A DNA stretch of 22,612 nt from JAAFIP01 sp031390175. GTDB lineage: Bacteria; Pseudomonadota; Gammaproteobacteria; Burkholderiales; Burkholderiaceae_C. The translations under genes were made by a program, and so were the position numbers. Of the stretch, positions 15,328 to 22,612 are shown one piece after another. The notes beneath the pieces are model-generated. The model saw nothing but the letters and a program-made list of their open reading frames with translations, had not been told where the DNA came from and did not search any database. The stretch is from contig JANMTF010000165.1 of assembly GCA_031390175.1 (NCBI GenBank), forward strand, positions 1 through 22,612. Reading direction: 5' to 3'. Position 1 is the stretch's first letter. The number at the start of each line of letters is the position of its first letter.

Positions 15328-16188
15328 CTACACGCAGGCCAGGTTGTCTTCGTTGCGGCGACGCACTTCGTCGCTTACCTGCAATTGCTCGCGGCGCACG
15401 ATGTGGCCGCCTTCGATCCACAGCAGTTGGCCTGCGCCCAGCTGCTGCCAGTTTTCGTTGCGTGTGAGGGGCTGGGTGGCGATGATGCACAGGCGGTCGT
15501 TGGACGCATTGGTTTGCGCAAAGTCCATGCTCAGGTCGGCATCGACCAGCTGCGCGTTGGAAAACGGCCATTGGCGCACCAGGTACCACAGGCGTGTGGA
15601 GCAGTGGGCAAACATGGCCTGGCCGTTGGAGAGCAAATAGTTAAAAACGCCATGCTCTGCGGTGCGCTGGGTGGCCTCGCACAGGGCATCAAACACGCTG
15701 TCTAGCGAGCAGGGCTGCACGTTGGTGGCACCGTTTTTGCATAGAAGTGGGTTGACGGCGCGCAGGGTTTGCATGATGTCGCAAAACGCCAGCTCGCTGT
15801 CGGTGCTGCCGACCGGCATGTAGTGGCCACTTAAACGGGGTTGAAAGCCTTTGAGGTCACCGTTATGGGCAAACAGCCAGTGGCGGCCCCACAGCTCGCG
15901 GGTGAAAGGGTGGCAGTTTTCTAGCCGCAGGGCATCGCCTTGGGTGGCCTTGCGGATGTGGGCCACTACGTTGCGCGATTTGATGGGGTAGTGTTTGATG
16001 AGGTCAGCCACGGGCGAGCTTGAGGCGGGCTGGTTGTCCATGAACAGGCGGCAGGCTTTGTCTTCAAAAAAGCCGACGCCAAAACCGTCCCCGTGGTGGT
16101 CAGTCAACCCGCCACGGGCTGCAAAACCAGTGAACGAGAAGCGCACATCCGCTGGATTGGCGGAGTTCATACCAAGCAATTGACACAT
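15328..16188 (-). CDS. Class II glutamine amidotransferase (YafJ/EgtC-like)
   Basis: Stand-alone class II (Ntn) amidotransferase domain, 286 residues. After Met removal the N-terminal nucleophile is Cys2 (MCQLLGMNS). Other landmarks are HHGDGFGVGFF, the Arg loop SRNVVAHIRKATQG, and HPFTRELWGRHWLFAHNGDL with the oxyanion Asn/Gly. It ends GGHIVRREQLQV. There is no synthase domain, as in YafJ and in EgtC, which hydrolyses a gamma-glutamyl amide in ergothioneine synthesis. No other ergothioneine genes are in view, so EgtC itself is unlikely. It precedes ggt by 4 nt in one transcript, so a joint role in gamma-glutamyl turnover is inferred. Confidence 0.88.
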   Translation of the reverse strand: MCQLLGMNSANPADVRFSFTGFAARGGLTDHHGDGFGVGFFEDKACRLFMDNQPASSSPVADLIKHYPIKSRNVVAHIRKATQGDALRLENCHPFTRELWGRHWLFAHNGDLKGFQPRLSGHYMPVGSTDSELAFCDIMQTLRAVNPLLCKNGATNVQPCSLDSVFDALCEATQRTAEHGVFNYLLSNGQAMFAHCSTRLWYLVRQWPFSNAQLVDADLSMDFAQTNASNDRLCIIATQPLTRNENWQQLGAGQLLWIEGGHIVRREQLQVSDEVRRRNEDNLACV

Positions 16189-16393
16189 AGCCCAATTGTA
16201 AATTCAATGCGCTACACATTTTGTAGTAACTTACAAAAAACATGGTGATTTACCCCAAAACGTCACATTTTTTTCATGACAATCTACTGCGGTTAATGCA
16301 TCAAGCCAGCCGCGCTAGCGGGTTGCACGAGGGCTTGTAGCGCAGGGTGTTTCTACGCTGGGGCGCTTGGTTTGTGCGTGCAGTGGCTTGTGG

Positions 16394-16803
16394 TTGCACG
16401 CCCAGGTACGTGGTTTGGACGGCTACGCGGCTGTCCTCCGTTGCGTCCTATGGCCGAGCACTCCCCCTCTATGCCGCTACGCCGTCCAAACCACGCACCT
16501 GGGCTGCGAGTATGGTGGGCAGGCGAACGTTGAAGTCCCGCGATGCTGGAGAGGGTGTTGCTGCACGGACGATGGCAGACCCGCCACGCCAGAAAGACAG
16601 TGTCAGCACTTGCGGTGGAACGGCAACCAAGCCGGAAAGGTCGTGTCTGCTCGAACGTTCGAGCGCCCGAGCGCCCGCCAAACTGGCAAGATCAGGCCGG
16701 TGGTGCACTTAGCGTAGCGGCATCAAGGGGGAGTCGGCGGCCCTAGGCCGCCACGGAGGACAGCCGCGTAGCTAAGTGCGCCACCGGCATGATCCCATAC
16801 AAA
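16394..16803. repeat. Composite palindromic repeat, family A copy 3 (longest)
   Basis: Left module 16400-16504: 24-nt arms starting GCCCAGGTACG and ending CGCACCTGGGC that pair at all but one position. Right module 16690-16794: arms GATCAGGCCGG / CCGGCATGATC, inner arm ACTTAGC/GCTAAGT, tip GGCGGCC/GGCCGCC around CTA. The spacer is longer than in copy 2 and contains the perfect 16-bp palindrome GCTCGAACGTTCGAGC (16649-16664). A further half-arm (CCACCGGCCTGATC, then GTACAAG) follows to about 16836. It fills the 668 bp between the amidotransferase start and the aapP stop. Confidence 0.85.
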
Positions 16804-16856
16804 AGTAAGCCCACCACCGGCCTGATCTAGTACAAGACCTAGTAAAGCGGGACTCG

Positions 16857-17600
<744 letters not shown>

Positions 17601-17636
17601 GTGGATGTTTCTCTTAATTTGTCGACCGTACAACGG

Positions 17637-17769
17637 GATGTAATGCGAAAAGCGCTAAAAATTCGCAAAAACGCAAAATTGAATTCATTTTCACTGCTTG
17701 ACTGCTTGACTGGTTAGCGGTTTTATTTGGCGTTTTTGGTATTTGTTTCTTGCGATTTTTGCGTTACCT
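17637..17769. repeat. A/T-rich palindromic repeat, family B copy 2
   Basis: Left arm TGTAATGCGAAAAGCGCTA with CGCAAAAACGCAAAATTG. The right arm read in reverse is AGGTAACGCAAAAATCGC with ACCAAAAACGCC. Same outer end (AGGTAACGCA) and arm style as the copy at 9621-9724. It contains a small tandem ACTGCTTG-ACTGCTTG. It sits in the operon between the aapM stop and the aapP start. Confidence 0.65.
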
Positions 17770-17795
17770 GACGTGCCGTAGTTTGTTCGGGTGGT

Positions 17796-18911
17796 TTAAC
17801 GCGCCTTGCCCACGGCGACGCGCTTCTCAATCCAAAGGCTGTAGCGCGACATGGCGAAACAGCAGGCAAAGTAAATGGCGGCAATAAACAGGTAAGCCTC
17901 AATTTTGAAAGGCCGCCAGTTGGGATCGGACCCCACCGCCAAGCCCAGCGCGCCGGTGAGTTCGTACAAGGACACGATGGTGACCAGCGAGGTATCTTTG
18001 AACAGCGAGATAAAGTTGTTCATGATGCTGGGCACTACGGCGCCCAGCGCCTGCGGCAGCACAATTTTGATCTGCGTTTGCCAGTAGCCCAGGCCCAGAC
18101 TGGCCGCCGCCTCGGTTTGCCCTTTAGGCAGCGACTGCAAGCCACCGCGGATGATCTCAGCCATATAGGCCGCAGCAAACAGGGTGATGCCAATGATGAC
18201 GCGGATCAGCACGTCAGGGGACTTGCCTGCAGGCATGAACAGCGGCAGCATGAATGAGGCCATGAACAGCACCGAAATGAGTGGTACACCACGGATCAGT
18301 TCCACATACACCACGCATAGGCTTTTGATAGCGGGCATGTCTGAGCGCCGCCCCAGCGCCACCGCCACCGCAATAGGGAAGGCCAGGGTCATGGAGAGCA
18401 CGGTGAGCATGATGGTGAGCGGCAGGCCACCCCATTGGTCGGTGGGCACCTTGGACAAGCCCAGTACACCACCGCCCATCAGGGTGAAAAATAGGGCCAA
18501 AACCACTGCCCACAGCGCAGGCAGCCAAGCCTTCCAGAAACGCGGGCTGCAGCTCGCTACCACCAAGCCTAGCAGCGCCAGCGTAGCGATGACGGGCCGC
18601 CAATGCTCGGGCTGCGGATAGCGGCCCAGCACAATAAAGCGCGCTTTTTCATTGACGATACCCCAGCAGGCGCCGAGTCCACGCGCAGCCTGGCACATAT
18701 CGGCATTGGCGGTAGCAACCGCGTTGAACACGCCCCAACGCAAGACACCAAACACCACCCACAGCAGCAGGCCGATGAGCGCCGCAGAAAGAATGGCATT
18801 GGGCACGCTGGCAAATAGGTTGCTGCGAATCCACGGTATCAGCCCTTCGGTTTTGATAGGGGCAGAGCGTGCAGGCAAGGAGACAAACACTTGGGTGTTA
18901 ACTTGGGTCAT
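17796..18911 (-). CDS. aapM: Amino-acid ABC transporter permease (AapM/BztC type)
   Basis: Inner-membrane permease of a general or glutamate-type amino-acid importer, 371 residues. It has a long N-terminal part with extra hydrophobic segments before the conserved core, as in AapM. The core begins LPLTIMLTVLSMTLAFPIAV and includes VYVELIRGVPLISVLFMASF, AYMAEIIRGGLQSLPKGQTE and the EAA-loop EAAASLGLGYWQTQIKIVLP that contacts the ATPase. The start at 18911 is 7 nt after the aapQ stop. It forms a heterodimer with AapQ by family knowledge. Confidence 0.93.
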   Translation of the reverse strand: MTQVNTQVFVSLPARSAPIKTEGLIPWIRSNLFASVPNAILSAALIGLLLWVVFGVLRWGVFNAVATANADMCQAARGLGACWGIVNEKARFIVLGRYPQPEHWRPVIATLALLGLVVASCSPRFWKAWLPALWAVVLALFFTLMGGGVLGLSKVPTDQWGGLPLTIMLTVLSMTLAFPIAVAVALGRRSDMPAIKSLCVVYVELIRGVPLISVLFMASFMLPLFMPAGKSPDVLIRVIIGITLFAAAYMAEIIRGGLQSLPKGQTEAAASLGLGYWQTQIKIVLPQALGAVVPSIMNNFISLFKDTSLVTIVSLYELTGALGLAVGSDPNWRPFKIEAYLFIAAIYFACCFAMSRYSLWIEKRVAVGKAR

Positions 18912-18918
18912 GAGCGGC

Positions 18919-20133
18919 CTACCTTTCCTTGATAGCCGCGCGGGCGTTAAACCAGTTCATAAAGCCCGATGTCAGCAAGGACGTGGTGAGGTAAATCGCC
19001 ATGATGATGGCAATACATTCCACGGCCCGCCCGGTTTGGTTCAGCGAGGTGTTGGCAATCGACACCAAGTCGGGGTAGCCCACGGCCACGGCCAGGGATG
19101 AGTTTTTGGTGAGGTTTAAAAACTGGTTCGTCATGGGCGGGATGATGACCCGCAGTGCCTGGGGCAGCACCACCAAGCGCATCGAGTGCCAGCGCGACAG
19201 GCCCAGCGAGGCACTGGCTTCATGCTGGCCCAACGACACCGAAGCAATGCCGCCGCGCACCACTTCGGCCACAAAGGCTGAGGTGTAGAGCACCAAGCCG
19301 ATCAGCACGGTCATGTATTCGGGGGTGAATGCGCCACCGCCTTCCACCTGCACTTCATTCATTGTGGGGATATTCCACTGCCATGGTGCACCACCGATCA
19401 GCCAGCCAAGCAGCGCACCGCCAGCGACCATGGCCATACATTGCCACAGCACCTTTTGCGCATGCCCGGTGTGTTCAAAGCGTTTGCGTGCACGCGCTGC
19501 AAACACATACGCTGCCACCGCGCCCGCCAGCAAACCCAGCACTGCCAAGGTATGCCCCAGCGCCCACACCGGGGTGGGAAAGGAAATACCGTTTTTGCTT
19601 AAAAAGAGCAGGTCGCCCACATTCCAGGCTTGCGATATTTGCGGCAGGTATTCGGTAAACAGCAAATACCACATCAGCAACTGCAGCAGCACGGGGATGT
19701 TGCGAAACATCTCCACATAGCCATAGCACAGGCCACGCACCAGCGCGTTGCGCGAGAAGCGCCCAATGCCGAGCAAGGTACCCAGGATGGTGGTGAGCAC
19801 AATGCCGATGATGGCCACCCGCAGGGTGTTGACCAAACCGACTAAAAAGGCTTTCCAGTAGCGGTCATTCGAGTCGTAGCCGATCCAGTCTTCGCCAATA
19901 TCGAAGCCTGCAGGCTGCAATAAAAAGTCAAAGCCGCTTTGGATGCCGCGTACCCTCATGTTCTCCATGGTGTTGCTCACCAGTAGCCATACCATCAAGG
20001 CGATGAAGGACAGGGCCGCTACCTGGTAAACCGCACCGCGCGCTTGGTTGCTGCGCCATGAAAACGCGCTGCGCTTGGGCGGTGGCGCGCTGCGCGCCGG
20101 GATCATGGTGTAGGGGCTGGGGGTGTCGGGCAT
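18919..20133 (-). CDS. aapQ: Amino-acid ABC transporter permease (AapQ/BztB type)
   Basis: Partner permease of AapM, 404 residues. Seen: an N-terminal hydrophobic segment (QVAALSFIALMVWLLVSNT), the periplasmic loop GFDFLLQPAGFDIGEDWIGY typical of AapQ/BztB, the permease-domain start FLVGLVNTLRVAIIGIVL, YVEMFRNIPVLLQLLMWY, an inserted membrane region with VFAARARKRFE, and the EAA loop HEASASLGLSRWHSMRLVVLP. GAGGA stands 10 nt upstream of the ATG at 20133. A terminator-like hairpin separates it from aapJ. Confidence 0.94.
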   Translation of the reverse strand: MPDTPSPYTMIPARSAPPPKRSAFSWRSNQARGAVYQVAALSFIALMVWLLVSNTMENMRVRGIQSGFDFLLQPAGFDIGEDWIGYDSNDRYWKAFLVGLVNTLRVAIIGIVLTTILGTLLGIGRFSRNALVRGLCYGYVEMFRNIPVLLQLLMWYLLFTEYLPQISQAWNVGDLLFLSKNGISFPTPVWALGHTLAVLGLLAGAVAAYVFAARARKRFEHTGHAQKVLWQCMAMVAGGALLGWLIGGAPWQWNIPTMNEVQVEGGGAFTPEYMTVLIGLVLYTSAFVAEVVRGGIASVSLGQHEASASLGLSRWHSMRLVVLPQALRVIIPPMTNQFLNLTKNSSLAVAVGYPDLVSIANTSLNQTGRAVECIAIIMAIYLTTSLLTSGFMNWFNARAAIKER

Positions 20134-20148
20134 ACAAGTGCAGTCCTC

Positions 20149-20197
20149 AAAATAAAAAACGGATTCACCAGCGCATTGCTACGCGGATGAACCCGTT
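20149..20197 (-). terminator. Terminator-like attenuator between aapJ and aapQ
   Basis: On the minus strand AACGGGTTCATCCGCG (20182-20197) pairs with CGCTGGTGAATCCGTT (20158-20173), allowing two G-U pairs. It is followed by TTTTTTATTTT. It lies within the 113-bp gap, so it probably stops part of the transcription after aapJ and gives the usual excess of binding protein over permease. Confidence 0.65.
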
Positions 20198-20246
20198 GGC
20201 GTGAGACTTAAAACCAATCAGCGCGCCGGACGATTAACGCAGGTAA

Positions 20247-21284
20247 TCAACGCAGAGGGGGGGCGTACATCAGGCCTTCGTTGTTCCACAGGTTGTTGCT
20301 GCCACGGGGCAGGGCCAGGGCGGTTTTGGGGCCGACGTTGCGCTCAAAAATCTCGCCGTAGTTGCCCACCGCCTTGAGGGCGCGCACCAGCCAGTCTTTG
20401 TCCAAACCCAGGTGCTTGCCGATGTCTTCGGTGCTGCCGGTCAAGCGGCCAATGACGGGGTCCTTGCTGTCTTTGGCCATGGCTTCTACGTTGGCCTTGG
20501 TCACGCCATATTCTTCGGCTTCTACCAAGCCATGGACGATCCATTTGCTGATGGCAAACCATTCGTCATCACCACGGCGCACCATGGGGCCCAGAGGCTC
20601 TTTGGAGATCAGCTCAGGCAGGATCAAATGCTCTTTAGGGTCCTTGGCTTCTTTGTTGCGGATAGAGGCCAGGCCCGATGCATCGGTGGTGTAGGCCTGG
20701 CAACGGCCTGAGAAGTAAGCGGCGTTGACGGCTTCGAGCTTTTCAAACACCACGGGCTTCATCGCCAAGTTATTCGCCTTGCTGAAATCGGTAAGGTTTT
20801 TCTCGGTGGTGGTGCCAGACTGTACGCACACCGTGGCGCCCTTGAGCTGCTTGGCGCTTTTTACCTTGCCGCTGACCGGTACCATAAAGCCCTGGCCATC
20901 GTAGTAGGTAACCGCTGTCATGTGCAATCCCAGGGACGCATCGCGCGACAGGGTAAAGGTGGTGTTGCGCGACAAGATGTCAATTTCGCCAGACTGCAAG
21001 GCAGAAAAGCGCTGCTGGGCCACTAGTGGTACCCACTTGACCTTGCTGGCATCGCCCAACACAGCGGCGGCCAAGGCCTTGCACATATCCACGTCCATGC
21101 CTGACCAGGCACCATTGCTGTCAGCCGACGAAAAGCCCGCCAAACCAGTGTTGACACCGCAGACCACTTGGCCACGGGCTTTAATAGCGTCCAGGGTTTT
21201 GCCTGCGTGTGCGGGCAGGGCGGTGATGGTCAGAGCGGCAGCGGCTATAGACAGCAGGCCGAGTTGTTTAATGTGTTTCAACAT
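20247..21284 (-). CDS. aapJ: Amino-acid ABC transporter periplasmic binding protein (AapJ/BztA type)
   Basis: Periplasmic binding protein of the SBP family 3 AapJ/BztA type, 345 residues. Signal peptide MLKHIKQLGLLSIAAAALTI...AHA/G with likely cleavage after residue 27. Motifs: TLDAIKARGQVVCGVNTGLAGFS, SGMDVDMCKALAAAVLGD, ALQSGEIDILSRNTTFTLSRD, CVQSGTTTEKNL, GRCQAYTTDASGLASIR and EPLGPMVRRGDDEWFAI. These match the glutamate/glutamine/aspartate/asparagine or general L-amino-acid binders. AGGAG 6 nt before the ATG. First gene of aapJQMP and preceded by a sigma-54-type promoter. Confidence 0.95.
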   Translation of the reverse strand: MLKHIKQLGLLSIAAAALTITALPAHAGKTLDAIKARGQVVCGVNTGLAGFSSADSNGAWSGMDVDMCKALAAAVLGDASKVKWVPLVAQQRFSALQSGEIDILSRNTTFTLSRDASLGLHMTAVTYYDGQGFMVPVSGKVKSAKQLKGATVCVQSGTTTEKNLTDFSKANNLAMKPVVFEKLEAVNAAYFSGRCQAYTTDASGLASIRNKEAKDPKEHLILPELISKEPLGPMVRRGDDEWFAISKWIVHGLVEAEEYGVTKANVEAMAKDSKDPVIGRLTGSTEDIGKHLGLDKDWLVRALKAVGNYGEIFERNVGPKTALALPRGSNNLWNNEGLMYAPPLR

Positions 21285-21330
21285 GGGTTTCTCCTAAAAG
21301 GTCAAACAGAGGTGGGTTTGTGCACCAACG

Positions 21331-21347
21331 ATGCAAATAACATACCA
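21331..21347 (-). promoter_or_regulatory. Predicted sigma-54 (RpoN) promoter of aapJQMP
   Basis: Minus-strand TGGTATGTTATTTGCAT fits the -24/-12 pattern TGGCACG-N4-TTGCA at 10 of 12 defined positions, with the invariant GG and GC exactly 10 nt apart. A transcript start near 21321 would leave a leader of about 37 nt. An inverted repeat GCCTGC/GCAGGC (21349-21369) abuts it upstream. Sigma-54 control fits nitrogen-regulated amino-acid uptake. Confidence 0.6.
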
Positions 21348-21433
21348 AGCCTGCCATGGTAGCGCAGGCAAGGCGAATGCGCAGGCTCATTGCGCGTTTG
21401 GTTGACTAGGAAAAACCCTCTGGCCGTTGTGAA

Positions 21434-21453
21434 GAAAACCCTTTTGGGTTTTT
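21434..21453. terminator. Hairpin terminator after the SDR gene
   Basis: AAAACCC (21435-21441), TTTT loop, GGGTTTT (21446-21452): a perfect 7-bp stem with A/T flanks on both sides, so it can work in either direction. It lies 19 nt past the SDR stop codon on the minus strand. Confidence 0.6.
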
Positions 21454-21471
21454 ACCCGACGAGCGCAGGCA

Positions 21472-22230
21472 TCACTTCGGTGCCAGACGAATGGCTCCGT
21501 CCAGGCGAATCGTCTCGCCATTGAGCAAGTCGTTCTCAAAAATATGCACAGCTAATTTTGCATAGTCTTGTGGCGTGCCCAAGCGGCTAGGGAAGGGCAC
21601 GGCGGCGGCCAGCGCGTCTTGCACCTCTTTGGGCATGCCAAACATCATGGGTGTGCCCATGATGCCGGGGGCAATCGTCATGTTGCGGATGCCGTTGCGC
21701 GACAGGTCTCGGGCAATCGGCAGGGTCATGCCCACGATGCCGCCCTTGGACGCGCTGTAGGCGGCTTGGCCGATCTGGCCGTCATACGCTGCCACGGATG
21801 CAGTGCTGATCATGCAGCCGCGCTCCATGGTGGCCTCTGGCTCGTTCTTGCACATCGCGTCGGAGGCCAGGCGGATCATGTTAAAGCTGCCAATCAGGTT
21901 GATGGTGACGGTCTTTTTGAATGCATCAAAGTTGTGCGGACCGTTTTTTCCCACGGTTTTCTCGGCGCTGGCAATGCCTGCGCAGTTGACCAAGCCCATC
22001 AGCTTGCCCATGCTCACGGCTTTGGCCACCACGGCTTGGCCGTCAGCCTCGCTGGTGACGTCGCACCTGACAAACGCGCCGCCAATCTCTTTGGCCACCG
22101 CTTCGCCTTTGTCGGCCTGCATATCGGCAATCACCACCACGCCGCCTTTGGCCGCCAGCATGCGCGCCGTGCCTTCACCCAAGCCCGATGCGCCGCCGGT
22201 GACGATAAATACTTTGCCGTTGATGTCCAT
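21472..22230 (-). CDS. SDR-family 3-hydroxyacyl-CoA dehydrogenase (HSD17B10-like)
   Basis: Short-chain dehydrogenase, 252 residues, closest by pattern to type II 3-hydroxyacyl-CoA / 2-methyl-3-hydroxybutyryl-CoA dehydrogenases. These oxidise 3-hydroxyacyl-CoA with NAD in isoleucine and fatty-acid breakdown. Seen: TGGASGLG cofactor motif (residues 11-18), NCAGIASAEKTVGKNG with the long insert characteristic of this subgroup, catalytic ISTASVAAYDGQIGQAAYSASK (Ser and YxxxK), and IAPGIMGTPMMFGMPKEV. GGAG 7 nt upstream supports the ATG at 22230. A LiuR-like palindrome 42 bp upstream agrees with a branched-chain amino-acid role. Confidence 0.88.
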   Translation of the reverse strand: MDINGKVFIVTGGASGLGEGTARMLAAKGGVVVIADMQADKGEAVAKEIGGAFVRCDVTSEADGQAVVAKAVSMGKLMGLVNCAGIASAEKTVGKNGPHNFDAFKKTVTINLIGSFNMIRLASDAMCKNEPEATMERGCMISTASVAAYDGQIGQAAYSASKGGIVGMTLPIARDLSRNGIRNMTIAPGIMGTPMMFGMPKEVQDALAAAVPFPSRLGTPQDYAKLAVHIFENDLLNGETIRLDGAIRLAPK

Positions 22231-22271
22231 GAGAAAACTCCAAGAAGGGTTGAAAGAGAGAAATGCGGAGA

Positions 22272-22293
22272 TTGACGTTTACGTTAACGTCAA
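22272..22293 (-). promoter_or_regulatory. LiuR-like operator upstream of the SDR gene
   Basis: 22-bp palindrome with half-sites TTGACGTTTAC and GTTAACGTCAA, symmetrical at 20 of 22 positions. It resembles the ACGT-rich motif described for the MerR-type regulator LiuR of branched-chain amino-acid genes in proteobacteria (recalled, not searched). TTGACG at its start could double as a -35 hexamer on the minus strand, as expected for MerR-type operators. Confidence 0.55.
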
Positions 22294-22352
22294 GTAGCCT
22301 GAGATTATCGCGCAAACAGATAGAACGTAGTTTGCATCATGCGCACTTTGCT

Positions 22353-22475
22353 TTTGTACGGGACCAGGTTGGCGGCGCACTTACTTTTGTTTTGTGCGTT
22401 TGTTTTGTGTGGGACCAGGTCGGCGGTGCACTTAGCTCCGCGGCTGTCCCCCGTGTCTGCCTAGGGCAGACGACT
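22353..22475. repeat. Family A repeat, copy 5, reverse orientation, interrupted by an intron
   Basis: Starts TTTGTACGGGACCAGG and carries two half-arms (GTTGGCGGCGCACTTA, then GTCGGCGGTGCACTTAGC). It proceeds to the core CGCGGCTGTCCCCCGT and the tip hairpin GTCTGCC-TAG-GGCAGAC (22455-22471). The expected second half of the element (CCTTTATGCCGCT...) is missing because GTGCGCCC begins 4 nt after the hairpin. Confidence 0.75.
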
Positions 22476-22612
22476 GTGCGCCCGTGAAGGCGCTACGTTA
22501 GCACGGTGAAAGTCCGTGTCAGGGTAAGCCAAGGCCCTGTAGTCGAAGGTAACTGCGTCGCTGCGAAGCGGGGTGGGGAGCAACTGGAGACGAACTGGCG
22601 GTCCGCAGCAAA
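22476..22612 (+). mobile_element. 5' end of a group II intron (continues beyond window)
   Basis: Begins GTGCG, the conserved group II intron 5' end. The first bases fold as GCGCC-CGTGAA-GGCGC. Next comes CACGGTGAAAGTCCGTG, matching the widely conserved GGUGAAAGUCC element of domain I in bacterial introns. CAGGG...CCCTG follows. These pairings in the right order are strong signs of domain I. The intron-encoded reverse transcriptase and 3' end lie outside the window, so class and activity are not visible. Confidence 0.75.

Noticed and set aside
15328..16188. Assignment of the amidotransferase as true EgtC (ergothioneine synthesis)
   Set aside because: No egtA, egtB or egtD is visible in the window, and the YafJ-type description fits equally well.

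Overview
The window looks like a chromosomal segment of a betaproteobacterium, most likely family Comamonadaceae (Rhodoferax/Polaromonas-like). This is inferred from high-GC codon use, the Pel gene types, TRAP and Aap transporters, a gammaproteobacterial-type LexA box and a LiuR-like operator. No species marker is present, so the family-level call is inference. Most genes lie on the minus strand as ordinary metabolic and transport genes. They are separated by unusually repeat-rich intergenic DNA.

Layout: 1-2567 (+) holds the end of a Pel exopolysaccharide operon (pelF 3' part, pelG). 2625-3680 (-) is a Gfo/Idh/MocA oxidoreductase. 3998-7361 (-) is a TRAP transporter operon, dctP-dctQ-dctM followed by a DUF1330 gene. 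7624-10810 (-) carries a zinc-free quinone oxidoreductase, a VOC/glyoxalase-fold protein and an Ldh_2-type malate/lactate dehydrogenase. 10951-12042 (+) is a radical SAM protein of the PA0069/SplB-like type, with a perfect LexA box over its -10 element and start codon. 12043-13439 has no convincing gene and holds several repeats. 13440-16188 (-) pairs a lipoprotein gamma-glutamyltransferase with a class II glutamine amidotransferase. 16857-21284 (-) is an aapJQMP/bztABCD-type amino-acid ABC transporter with a good sigma-54 promoter match upstream. 21472-22230 (-) is an SDR 3-hydroxyacyl-CoA dehydrogenase preceded by a LiuR-like palindrome. The window ends inside the 5' part of a probable group II intron that starts at 22476.

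The least ordinary content is non-coding. Repeat family A is a composite element with TTTGTACG/CGTACAAA ends and nested hairpins whose stems co-vary between copies (3719-3945, 8694-9007, 16394-16803, 22353-22475, and a fragment at 7528-7575). The last copy is interrupted by the group II intron 4 nt after its tip hairpin. Family B is a pair of A/T-rich palindromes built on AGGTAACGCA (9621-9724, 17637-17769), each just downstream of a stop codon. Family C is two equal-length 158-bp direct copies (12288-12445, 12829-12986). Family D is a pair of about 105-bp inverted copies (12579-12684, 13245-13352) bounded by GGGGTCAGA/TCTGACCCC motifs.

Functionally, secreted gamma-glutamyltransferase, the amidotransferase and the Aap transporter together suggest extracellular gamma-glutamyl peptide scavenging followed by amino-acid import under nitrogen control. 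The TRAP operon supplies a separate solute uptake route. The SDR probably serves branched-chain amino-acid or fatty-acid catabolism.
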